A stretch of DNA of 5,870 bases from Candidatus Pacearchaeota archaeon. GTDB taxonomy: Archaea > Nanobdellota > Nanobdellia > Pacearchaeales > GW2011-AR1. The notes beneath the pieces are model-generated. The model saw only the letters and a program-made list of their open reading frames with translations. It had not been told where the DNA came from and did no database searches. A program made the position numbers and the translations under genes. Positions 1 through 4,753 of this stretch are shown piece after piece; the stretch's first letter is position 1, and the number at the start of each line of letters is the position of its first letter. The DNA is taken from assembly GCA_016176815.1 (NCBI GenBank), contig JACOWL010000034.1, positions 1-5,870 on the forward strand, written 5' to 3'.

Positions 1-182
1 CTTTCAATAAGCGGGCAGGTTTTTTTAAGCTGTTCTGCAGGATAACTTGTGAAAGAAATTTTTTGCGTTATTCCGCCTTTTTCAGTTTCCTGAACAGAGG
101 TGCTTCTAAGAGAATCTAAAATTGAAGTTTTTCCGTGGTCAACATGACCGCAAACTGTGACGATTGGCTGTCGGATTGTCAT
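1..182 (-). CDS. infB: Translation initiation factor aIF5B (IF-2 family), N-terminal fragment
   Basis: This is the first 60 codons of a GTPase that runs off the left edge. Seen: the P-loop GHVDHGKT at residues 12-19, directly after a short RQPIVTV strand, and the switch I segment GGITQ at residues 36-40. Together these are the signature of the IF-2/aIF5B family. The protein begins almost at the G domain with no long N-terminal extension, which is usual for archaeal aIF5B. In the family, this GTPase promotes joining of the ribosomal subunits and positions initiator tRNA in the cytoplasm. The ATG at 182 is well supported because the G1 strand begins only a few residues later. No Shine-Dalgarno sequence precedes it, and a TATA-like box lies 26 nt upstream, so a leaderless mRNA is likely. 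Residue 11, just before the P-loop, is Cys where Leu or Met is common. Family assignment is near certain; the rest of the gene is not visible. Confidence 0.95.
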   Translation of the reverse strand, partial: MTIRQPIVTVCGHVDHGKTSILDSLRSTSVQETEKGGITQKISFTSYPAEQLKKTCPLIE

Positions 183-204
183 GATAAATGAGAAAAGAGG
201 GGAA

Positions 205-213
205 GTTAAAAGG
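205..213 (-). promoter_or_regulatory. TATA-like box of infB
   Basis: On the minus strand this reads CCTTTTAAC, centred about 26 nt before the infB ATG. That spacing would start transcription at or next to the start codon. It lies at the left edge of repeat copy A, so the repeat appears to supply the promoter. Inferred from spacing and composition only. Confidence 0.4.
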
Positions 214-280
214 TTTTTGATATGTTTGGTTTGTTGAAAGAATACCTGCTCATTTCATTCGCAGAATTAATTTTGCTCCG

Positions 281-301
281 AAATCGTGCAAGCACAGATT
301 T
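281..301. other. Imperfect palindrome (hairpin) inside repeat copy A
   Basis: AAATC and GTGC on the left pair with GCAC and GATTT on the right, with one bulged A, giving about nine base pairs around a very small centre. It belongs to the segment that copy A has and copy B lacks. Two more GC-rich inverted repeats follow: CCGA/TCGG at 310-323 and GCGA/TCGC at 360-369. No role is known. Confidence 0.5.
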
Positions 302-537
302 CTCTACTCCCGACCTCGCTCGGTTATTTAATTTTATTATTTGTAAAGTTTTGTCCTCCGCGAAGTCGCTCGGCTAAGAAATAATTATCGCCGTAACCAA
401 TTTTGAAAATGAAGTTAATCAATTATTTAATAATAAAAATTAGCTGTCTGTGATAAATTATATAGTTCTCTTCTCAGAATTAATAATCCGGCAGTTATTC
501 ATATGCTTTTGATTAATGAAAATTAAAGCGAGAAATT

Positions 538-552
538 AAAAAAATAAAAAAA
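538..552 (-). terminator. T-rich terminator after the 73-aa gene
   Basis: On the minus strand this is seven T, one A, seven T, starting two bases past the stop codon of the 555-776 gene. Archaeal RNA polymerase commonly terminates at such oligo-T tracts without needing a hairpin. Confidence 0.5.
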
Positions 553-554
553 TT

Positions 555-776
555 TTATACTCTTTCTTCAATGACTTTATTTGCTGTTCTAATATTCATT
601 TCAACTTTTGTTTTAATAGGAGAAATTTCATGAAAAAAACTATATAAAAAACTATATTTTACCATCATATTATCCCGAAATCTTTCAACAGATTCGATTG
701 GTTTTTGGTTTAATCTATCATAGAGTGCAGGCAGATACTTTTGATTTTCATAAATTTCAGTCATTATTCCCGTCAT
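555..776 (-). CDS. Hypothetical 73-aa protein
   Basis: I do not recognise this protein. It is small, polar and probably mostly helical: a charged N-terminal half with ENQKYLPALYDRL, a central aromatic patch (KYSFLYSFFHEI, about residues 40-51) and a basic/acidic C-terminus ending IEERV. There is no signal peptide, membrane segment or cysteine motif. The ATG at 776 is chosen; a second ATG four codons in (764) is equally possible. A TATA-like box at 809-818 would give a leader of about 12 nt, and an oligo-T tract follows the stop codon, so it looks like a self-contained transcription unit. It sits between repeat copy A (downstream) and copy B (upstream). That it is a real gene is likely but not certain, because no family supports it. 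Confidence 0.55.
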   Translation of the reverse strand: MTGIMTEIYENQKYLPALYDRLNQKPIESVERFRDNMMVKYSFLYSFFHEISPIKTKVEMNIRTANKVIEERV

Positions 777-808
777 TTTAATTTCTTAACATTTAGGATA
801 AACTCTGC

Positions 809-818
809 TTTATAAATT
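809..818 (-). promoter_or_regulatory. TATA-like box of the 73-aa gene
   Basis: The minus strand reads AAATTTATAA here, a good archaeal TATA box, about 38 nt before the ATG at 776. Just upstream on the same strand is a CGCGCGCGC run (822-830), very unusual in this AT-rich setting. Confidence 0.45.
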
Positions 819-866
819 TTTCGCGCGCGCATTTATTGTTATTTAATTTGTTTTATAAAAATTAAA

Positions 867-1110
867 GAAGTTAAAAGGCTTTTGATATGTTTGGTTTGTT
901 GAAAGAATACCTGCTCATTTCATTCGCAGAATTAATTGGCTACGAAATAGACTTTGTCATATTTCTCCGCTAAGAAAATTGTTGCTATCTCTAACTTTTA
1001 GAAGCTGAGTTAAACATTTATTTAATATATTTTAATTAAGCTGTCTAAGTAAGAATATAAATAAATCCGAGCGACTTTGCGAGAGTAATTTAAAATATTT
1101 AAAAAAATTA
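867..1110. repeat. Dispersed intergenic repeat, copy B
   Basis: This fills most of the 372-bp gap between the 73-aa gene and the PC4-like gene. Its left 71 bp (867-937) are nearly identical to copy A. Its right part matches copy C without gaps over 1030-1091 versus 2240-2301, including a 17-bp exact match (TTTTAATTAAGCTGTCT), an 18-nt spacer of different sequence, then AATCCGAG and a GC-rich stem region. Copy B is therefore the bridge that shows A and C are one family. AGCTGTCT (1039-1046) lies 102 nt beyond the stop codon of the minus-strand PC4-like gene. No convincing coding frame is present. The remaining bases of the gap (777-866) hold only the promoter of the 73-aa gene and AT-rich sequence. 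Confidence 0.7.
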
Positions 1111-1132
1111 AATTTAATAAAAACCAAAAAAA
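1101..1132 (-). terminator. Oligo-T tracts downstream of the PC4-like gene
   Basis: On the minus strand two runs of seven T occur at 1132-1126 and 1107-1101, 17 and 42 nt past the stop codon. This is the usual form of an archaeal terminator. Confidence 0.45.
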
Positions 1133-1148
1133 TTTTTATAGAAAATAT

Positions 1149-1454
1149 TTAATAATCAGGCAATTCTTCTTGTCCGGGCTTTGATTTTCCAGCTGATTTA
1201 TTTGCCGGAGCTTCGCTTGGTTCAGACGCTACTAAATCTTCGTCGGTTATAGAATTAATCATTTTTTTAAAATCTTTAAAATTTTCTGCCGGAATTCTCA
1301 ATCCCTTTTTTGTAGGTCCGGTATATTTTTCGCTTGAAGCAAATTCTCTTATATCAACGCCAACCCTTCCATTATATTCTCTGACTCCGACGACAATTTC
1401 AGTTACTGTTCCCTGATATTCTCCTTTTTTTATTTTCCCTATGTCTTTTTCCAT
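1149..1454 (-). CDS. PC4/p15-like single-stranded-DNA-binding protein
   Basis: The core, about residues 14-70, has the layout of the transcriptional coactivator PC4 (p15/Sub1) family: a beta strand ending VREYNGRVGVDIREF (24-38), a basic turn with GPTKKGLRIP (46-55), and a closing helix (ENFKDFKKMINSI). In the family this domain forms a dimer that binds single-stranded or melted DNA and acts in transcription or genome maintenance. After it comes a low-complexity tail of about 30 residues rich in Ser, Ala, Pro, Lys and Glu, ending with the acidic EELPDY. A TATA-like box 26 nt before the ATG at 1454 supports this start and a leaderless mRNA. Domain assignment is from motif recognition; the specific partner or role in this organism is not known. 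Confidence 0.8.
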   Translation of the reverse strand: MEKDIGKIKKGEYQGTVTEIVVGVREYNGRVGVDIREFASSEKYTGPTKKGLRIPAENFKDFKKMINSITDEDLVASEPSEAPANKSAGKSKPGQEELPDY

Positions 1455-1475
1455 TTATTTTAAATAAAAACATTC

Positions 1476-1484
1476 TTTTTAAAT
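1476..1484 (-). promoter_or_regulatory. TATA-like box of the PC4-like gene
   Basis: The minus strand reads ATTTAAAAA, centred 26 nt before the ATG at 1454, which would place the transcript start at the start codon. Confidence 0.5.
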
Positions 1485-1550
1485 GTTGGGATTTTTTGGG
1501 TTCTGTTAGAAATTGTTTTTAATTAATATTTATTTTTGAGGACATAAATC

Positions 1551-1560
1551 TTTTTATAAT
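1551..1560 (+). promoter_or_regulatory. TATA-like box overlapping the start of the winged-helix gene
   Basis: TTTTTATAAT lies about 25 nt before the third in-frame ATG (1580). If this is the working box, transcription starts at 1580 and the first two ATGs (1559 and 1571) are not translated. A weaker AT-rich element around 1522-1532 could instead serve the ATG at 1559. Confidence 0.45.
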
Positions 1561-2002
1561 GCAGTTTTTTATGTTTTATATGTCAAAGGCTAAAGACTTC
1601 TTAAATTTCATTTATACGCCTAAAGAAATTTATGCTATCTTGGATAAATTTGGCTACAACCCAGGAAATCTTCTTATTAAATCTGTTCTTCAAAAAGGCT
1701 ATGCTGAAAAAAGAGAGCATAAAATTTTCTTGACTAAACTTGGAAAAGCGAAATTAAGCGAAATAGAATCTTTAAAAAATAAACCAGCTGTTGAAATTCA
1801 GCCGGTTCAGCAAATTACGGCGCCGGCAGGAGAATATAACAAAACTGCAAGTTTCTGGATTTTAGGCATTATTGGATTATTGGGATTTATTGTTTCTATC
1901 TGGCAGGTTTCATCTTCTAAAGTTTTCATGCCTTATGGAATAATTGCTATATTATTTTTAATCTCGTTTATTCTCGCAATAGTTTTGTTTTTTAAGAGGT
2001 AA
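1559..2002 (+). CDS. Membrane-anchored winged-helix protein
   Basis: This 147-aa protein has two parts. Residues about 9-72 look like a winged helix-turn-helix: helix (AKDFLNFI), helix (PKEIYAILDKFG), recognition-type helix (NPGNLLIKSVLQKG), then the wing EKREHKIFLTKLGKAKL, as in MarR/ArsR-like or phage-type repressors. After a linker rich in Pro, Gln and Val (75-93) come two hydrophobic segments, about 98-116 and 124-144, joined by a short loop and ending in KR. The layout suggests a DNA- or RNA-binding domain held at the cytoplasmic face of the membrane by a helical hairpin. The coordinates take the first ATG; the ATG at 1580 (140 aa) is favoured by a TATA box 25 nt upstream. It stands alone on the plus strand, divergent from the PC4-like gene. 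No named family is recognised. Confidence 0.7.
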   Translation: MQFFMFYMSKAKDFLNFIYTPKEIYAILDKFGYNPGNLLIKSVLQKGYAEKREHKIFLTKLGKAKLSEIESLKNKPAVEIQPVQQITAPAGEYNKTASFWILGIIGLLGFIVSIWQVSSSKVFMPYGIIAILFLISFILAIVLFFKR

Positions 2003-2006
2003 TTAC

Positions 2007-2051
2007 CTGCTTCGCAGAATATTGCTCTGCGTCAGGATAAATCCAAGACGC
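2007..2051. other. Cluster of overlapping hairpins after the winged-helix gene
   Basis: Three inverted repeats share bases. CTGC (2007-2010) pairs with GCAG (2014-2017). GCAGA (2014-2018) can instead pair with TCTGC (2026-2030). GCGTC (2029-2033) pairs with GACGC (2047-2051) around an inner GGAT/ATCC. The middle stem excludes its neighbours. It begins four bases after the stop codon at 2002, so it could shape the 3' end of that mRNA; there is no strong T-run right after it. Confidence 0.5.
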
Positions 2052-2280
2052 TTCGCTAAAAGAAAAACGAACAAAAAATAGGAAATTTTTTGACAAACTC
2101 GCCAATAAGGAATGAAAAACAGAAAGTTTTTCAACAAATTCATCTTCAGGAAAAAGCTGAATTAAAGCGTGGTCGAGTTAAAGAAAAGTTATCGCCGAGA
2201 TATTTTTTAAAAACAAGTTTGATCATTCATCTAATGGCATTTTAATTAAGCTGTCTGGACTAATTTATTAAAAAATCCGA

Positions 2281-2293
2281 GTCGCCTCGCGAC
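2281..2293. other. GC-rich stem-loop in repeat copy C
   Basis: GTCGC and GCGAC form a perfect five-base-pair stem around CTC. The equivalent place in copy B (1067-1085) and inverted versions in copy A (310-323, 360-373) are also GC-rich and partly self-complementary, in otherwise very AT-rich surroundings. Confidence 0.5.
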
Positions 2294-2378
2294 GAGCATT
2301 TATTCCAAAATCGGTTTTTCGTGGAAAAAATAATCTCTTAATTTAGAAACTTCATTAAAATAAAATTGGCCTTTTATC

Positions 2379-2636
2379 TTAACAAAAGGATCTTTTATGG
2401 TGAATTATTTTTAGAATATCAGTTAATTTTCTTCTTTTATTCTTTTCTGCGAAATCTTCTATTTTTTTAAAATTATTCTTAGAAATTATAATTTCTTTGT
2501 AAGGACCGCTAAAAATTCTTTCATCATCAGCAAAAACGCAAACATCATTTTTTGATATAGAAACAATATTCATATAATTTTCATTAGCAACATAACAATC
2601 TCCCCAAAGTTTTGTTTTAAAATAGTTTATTATCAT
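2379..2636 (-). CDS. Hypothetical 85-aa protein
   Basis: I do not recognise this protein. Residues 1-50 alternate hydrophobic and polar in a way that suggests several short beta strands (NYMNIVSISKNDVCVFADDERIF would form two of them), followed by YKEIIISKNN and a basic helix, about residues 54-80 (KKIEDFAEKNKRRKLTDILKII), ending HHKRSFC. A small beta-rich fold plus a basic helix could bind nucleic acid, but this is only a guess. The ATG at 2636 has a TATA-like box 26 nt upstream. It lies 67 bp after the next minus-strand gene and upstream of repeat copy C. No membrane segment or export signal is present. Confidence 0.6.
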   Translation of the reverse strand: MIINYFKTKLWGDCYVANENYMNIVSISKNDVCVFADDERIFSGPYKEIIISKNNFKKIEDFAEKNKRRKLTDILKIIHHKRSFC

Positions 2637-2657
2637 AAAAAAGATTAAACTTTTTTC

Positions 2658-2667
2658 TTTTTAATAA
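2658..2667 (-). promoter_or_regulatory. TATA-like box of the 85-aa gene
   Basis: The minus strand reads TTATTAAAAA, centred about 26 nt before the ATG at 2636. Confidence 0.4.
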
Positions 2668-2703
2668 TTTCTATATCTCTAAATAGATTTTACATCAATT
2701 ACA

Positions 2704-3225
2704 CTAAAGAGTTGATAAAAGTTCTTTGCTTGTTTCTCTGATTACACCAAATCTTCCTCCTAGATTGTTTGGTTTTCCATACGTCGCTGAACCGCCTACC
2801 CAAAGAATATTTTCCCTAAAAACTCCTGTACCATAATGATGAACGGCATTGCTCGAATACATATTTATTTTCGCATTTTCTTTTGAAAATATAAAAGAGG
2901 TTAAATAAGGCGAATTAAATTTAGGTATTAAATTCAAATTTAATTTTTTAGTTTCAGAGTAGTTTTTACAAAGATTTATCAGTACTTTTTCTATTGTTTC
3001 CTCTTCTGATTTGAAAAATGTTTCTTTGTTTTCTACAATTGGTCCTTTTTCAGTATCTAAAAAATGATTTCCGATATAGAATTCTCCACAAATTTTGTCT
3101 TGAGAATTTTTATAAATTACACATGATAACCTTTCTTTTAATATTGCATGGTCTAAACAATTTTCTACTTTGGGCTCTTTAAATGGTTTGTCTAAAGTAA
3201 ATGCGGGTTTAAATGTAAGTAACAT
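2704..3225 (-). CDS. Hypothetical 173-aa protein
   Basis: No family is recognised. From the ATG at 3225 the protein begins MLLTFKPAFTLDKPFKEP and has a mixed alpha/beta composition. Visible segments are a Cys-containing strand (RLSCVIYKNSQ), a KICGEFYIGNHF strand pair, a charged helix (KSEEETIEKVLINLCKNY), and a Gly-rich C-terminal part with HHYGTG, WVGGSATYGKPN and NLGGRFGVIRETS. The closely spaced His, Gly and aromatic residues near the end could be a binding or catalytic site, but no known motif matches. There is no signal peptide or membrane helix. A GTG at 3273 would extend it by 16 residues and overlap the upstream cyclophilin gene by 14 bp. The ATG is preferred because a TATA-like box lies 25 nt before it. 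It may be partly co-transcribed with the cyclophilin. Confidence 0.65.
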   Translation of the reverse strand: MLLTFKPAFTLDKPFKEPKVENCLDHAILKERLSCVIYKNSQDKICGEFYIGNHFLDTEKGPIVENKETFFKSEEETIEKVLINLCKNYSETKKLNLNLIPKFNSPYLTSFIFSKENAKINMYSSNAVHHYGTGVFRENILWVGGSATYGKPNNLGGRFGVIRETSKELLSTL

Positions 3226-3246
3226 AAAGTCGTAATTTAGATTTGA

Positions 3247-3253
3247 TTTAAAA
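3247..3253 (-). promoter_or_regulatory. TATA-like box deciding the start at 3225
   Basis: The minus strand reads TTTTAAA, centred 25 nt before the ATG at 3225. It lies inside the reading frame that the alternative GTG start at 3273 would use, so it favours the shorter protein. Confidence 0.4.
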
Positions 3254-3259
3254 GAATTA

Positions 3260-3775
3260 TTATTCCACAACACTTGCTTTAATAATTGTTACATCTTCAA
3301 AAGGTCTGTCCTCGTCGTCTGTTTCAACTTTTGCAATTTTGTCTATAACATCCATTCCTTCAATTACTTTTCCAAATGCAGGATGTTTGTCGTCAAGAAA
3401 ATTATTATCAACTAAATTTATAAAAAATTGGCTTCCGCCGGTGTTTGGACCTGAATTTGCCATTGAAATTGTTCCGCGAAGATTTTTATTTCCGCCAGCA
3501 TGAGTGAATTCATCTTTTATTGTATATCCTGGACCGCCCATTCCTGTTCCTTGCGGGTCTCCTCCCTGAATCATAAATCCGTCAATAACTCTGTGAAAAA
3601 TAACTCCGTCGTAAAAACCGCTTTCAACTAATTTCTTGAAATTTCCGGAAGTTATGGGCATATCAGAATATAAATTAATTGTAATATTTCCGTAATTTGT
3701 TTCAAGTTTTACTCTTGTCATTTTTTCTGGTTTATTTTTTAATACAATTGCTAATACAATTAATGCAATAATCAA
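3260..3775 (-). CDS. Cyclophilin-type peptidyl-prolyl cis-trans isomerase, probably membrane-anchored
   Basis: The enzyme interconverts cis and trans peptide bonds before proline and assists folding. The cyclophilin core spans about residues 20-168: FHRVIDGFMIQGGD (60-73, with catalytic Arg62 and Gln70), SMANSGPNTGGSQFFI (104-119) and FLDDKHPAFGKV (127-137). Phe127 stands where human CypA has Trp121, as in many cyclosporin-insensitive prokaryotic forms. Before the core is a hydrophobic stretch, IIALIVLAIVL, followed by KNKPEK, which looks like a signal anchor or uncleaved signal peptide; no lipobox is seen. This form needs the TTG at 3775, and a TATA box (3793-3803) is suitably placed for it. 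The ATG at 3721 would give a purely cytoplasmic 153-aa enzyme. The hydrophobic frame stays open almost to 3796, which favours the longer form. It is divergent from trhO. Confidence 0.9.
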   Translation of the reverse strand: MIIALIVLAIVLKNKPEKMTRVKLETNYGNITINLYSDMPITSGNFKKLVESGFYDGVIFHRVIDGFMIQGGDPQGTGMGGPGYTIKDEFTHAGGNKNLRGTISMANSGPNTGGSQFFINLVDNNFLDDKHPAFGKVIEGMDVIDKIAKVETDDEDRPFEDVTIIKASVVE

Positions 3776-3785
3776 TAAAAATATT

Positions 3786-4685
3786 TTGCTGTTTTATAAA
3801 TTTCAAAAAATTGAAAATCCGGAATCTTTTGCAAAAGAACACTTAAAATTTTGCAAAAAATTGGGAGTGCTTGGAAAAGTTTTAGTTTCTGAAGAAGGGA
3901 TAAATGGTTCTATTTCTGGAACAACTGAACAAACAAAAGAATATAAGAAATTTATGCATTCATTGAAAGGTTTTGAAGATGTTTTTTTTAAGGAAGAACT
4001 TTCTGAAGATCATTCTTTTACAAGAATGTTTGTAAGATTAAAAAAAGAAATAATCAGATTTGAGAAGCCGGTTGATATGCTTAATAAAAAAGGGAAATAC
4101 ATCTATCCCAGTGAACTGCTTGAACTTTATAAAAAAGAAGAAAAATTTACGATTATTGATGTAAGAAATGATTATGAATACAAAGCCGGAAAATTTAAAG
4201 GAGCCATCAATCCAAAAATAAAAACTTTCAGACAGTTTCCTGATTTTGTTGAGAAAATCAAAGATAAGAAAGAGGAGAAAATTATTATTTATTGCACTGG
4301 AGGAATCAGATGTGAAAAAGCCGGCGTTTATATGGAAGAGCAAGGATTCAAAGATGTTCAACAAGTCCACGGAGGAATAATTAATTTTTGCCAGCAATAT
4401 CCAGACACGATTTGGGAAGGCAGGTGTTTTGTTTTTGATAAAAGGTTGATGACTAATATTAATCAAACCAGCCCCCCTATTTCAGAATGTGAATTGTGCG
4501 GGGAATTATGCGATTTGTACAGAAATTGCAAAAATCACAATTGCGACAAGCTGGTGATTATGTGTTTAAATTGTGAAAAGAAAATGAACGCTTGCTGCTC
4601 TAAAAAATGTTTGCAGGAATTTAGAGAGCATTGTTCACAAAAAGCTATTCTGAAGCAAGGGAGAAAACAGGAAATTATTTTGTGA
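3786..4685 (+). CDS. trhO: tRNA uridine(34) hydroxylase, UPF0176/TrhO rhodanese family
   Basis: TrhO family members use molecular oxygen to convert uridine 34 of certain tRNAs to 5-hydroxyuridine in the cytoplasm. Domains in order: an N-terminal acylphosphatase-like domain with VLVSEEGINGSISGT (32-46), then a rhodanese domain, about 105-212, with IDVRNDYEY (124-132), the active-site loop YCTGGIRCEKAG (Cys170) and VHGGIINF (194-201). Last is a Cys-rich C-terminus (Cys235, 238, 242, 248, 253, 260, 263, 270, 271, 275), which probably binds zinc. The 299-aa length and order are typical. No ATG exists before residue 57, which is inside the N-terminal domain, so a non-ATG start is needed; TTG at 3786 fits the usual FYKF-type opening. 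Its 5' end is 10 bp from the divergent cyclophilin gene. The exact tRNA target in this archaeon is inferred from bacterial work. Confidence 0.92.
   Translation: MLFYKFQKIENPESFAKEHLKFCKKLGVLGKVLVSEEGINGSISGTTEQTKEYKKFMHSLKGFEDVFFKEELSEDHSFTRMFVRLKKEIIRFEKPVDMLNKKGKYIYPSELLELYKKEEKFTIIDVRNDYEYKAGKFKGAINPKIKTFRQFPDFVEKIKDKKEEKIIIYCTGGIRCEKAGVYMEEQGFKDVQQVHGGIINFCQQYPDTIWEGRCFVFDKRLMTNINQTSPPISECELCGELCDLYRNCKNHNCDKLVIMCLNCEKKMNACCSKKCLQEFREHCSQKAILKQGRKQEIIL
3793..3803 (-). promoter_or_regulatory. TATA box of the cyclophilin gene, inside trhO
   Basis: The minus strand reads AAATTTATAAA, a near-ideal archaeal TATA box, about 22-25 nt before the TTG at 3775. It lies within the first codons of the divergent trhO gene. 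Confidence 0.5.
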
Positions 4686-4722
4686 ATTATAAAAAATAAA
4701 TTGAGTTTTAATGTCTATGAAA

Positions 4723-4732
4723 AATTTAAAAA
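4723..4732 (+). promoter_or_regulatory. TATA-like box of the DoxX-family gene
   Basis: AATTTAAAAA is centred about 27 nt before the ATG at 4754, suggesting that this gene can be transcribed on its own as a leaderless mRNA as well as from trhO. Confidence 0.45.
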
Positions 4733-4753
4733 CTCTTATTTCCTATTATTTTT

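Larger units (their letters stand above)
202..545. repeat. Dispersed intergenic repeat, copy A
   Basis: Most of the 372-bp gap between infB and the 73-aa gene is a repeat shared with gaps further right. Positions 202-272 match 867-937 with one substitution (214 T versus 879 C). Similarity then continues in patches: GCTAAGAAA near 374, TTATCGCCG near 386 (shared with copy C), and AGCTGTCT at 442-449, which is in all three copies. The distance from AAGAAA to AGCTGTCT is 66 nt here, against 67 and 68 in copies B and C. Compared with B, copy A carries roughly 65 extra bases (about 286-350) rich in hairpins. The right boundary is uncertain. No open reading frame of convincing length or conserved frame is present. 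The function is unknown; a structured RNA, a 3'-end element or a relic of a non-autonomous mobile element are all possible. Confidence 0.7.
2003..2301. repeat. Dispersed intergenic repeat, copy C
   Basis: This is the most diverged copy, filling most of the 376-bp gap between the winged-helix gene and the 85-aa gene. Its left edge keeps ACCTGC...GCAGAAT with a shortened loop. Its right module (2240-2301) aligns without gaps to copy B. TTATCGCCG near 2190 is shared with copy A at equivalent spacing. The middle (about 2055-2170) has no clear counterpart in A or B. AGCTGTCT is at 2249-2256, 122 nt past the stop codon of the minus-strand 85-aa gene. The left end abuts the stop codon of the plus-strand winged-helix gene. 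From 2302 to 2378 I see only AT-rich sequence. Confidence 0.6.

Noticed and set aside
202..330. A minus-strand reading frame through repeat copy A ending SFNKPNISKTF
   Set aside because: The frame is interrupted by a stop codon at the equivalent place in copy B and shifted by an eight-base deletion in copy C, so protein coding is not conserved.
555..776. Small orphan genes as a toxin-antitoxin pair
   Set aside because: The 73-aa and 85-aa genes are not adjacent, not overlapping and show no toxin or antitoxin motif.
202..2301. Repeats as a CRISPR array
   Set aside because: Only three long, diverged copies hundreds of bases apart with genes between; no short regular repeats, spacers or cas genes.
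202..2301. Repeats as insertion sequences
   Set aside because: No transposase reading frame, no convincing terminal inverted repeats and no clear target-site duplications; a non-autonomous element cannot be excluded but is not shown.
2704..3273. GTG at 3273 as the start of the orphan protein
   Set aside because: It would overlap the cyclophilin gene by 14 bp and run through a TATA-like box placed 25 nt before the ATG at 3225.
4038..4466. A 142-aa open frame on the minus strand
   Set aside because: It lies wholly inside trhO, whose domains are clearly coding on the plus strand; its Phe/Ile-rich product is an antisense shadow.
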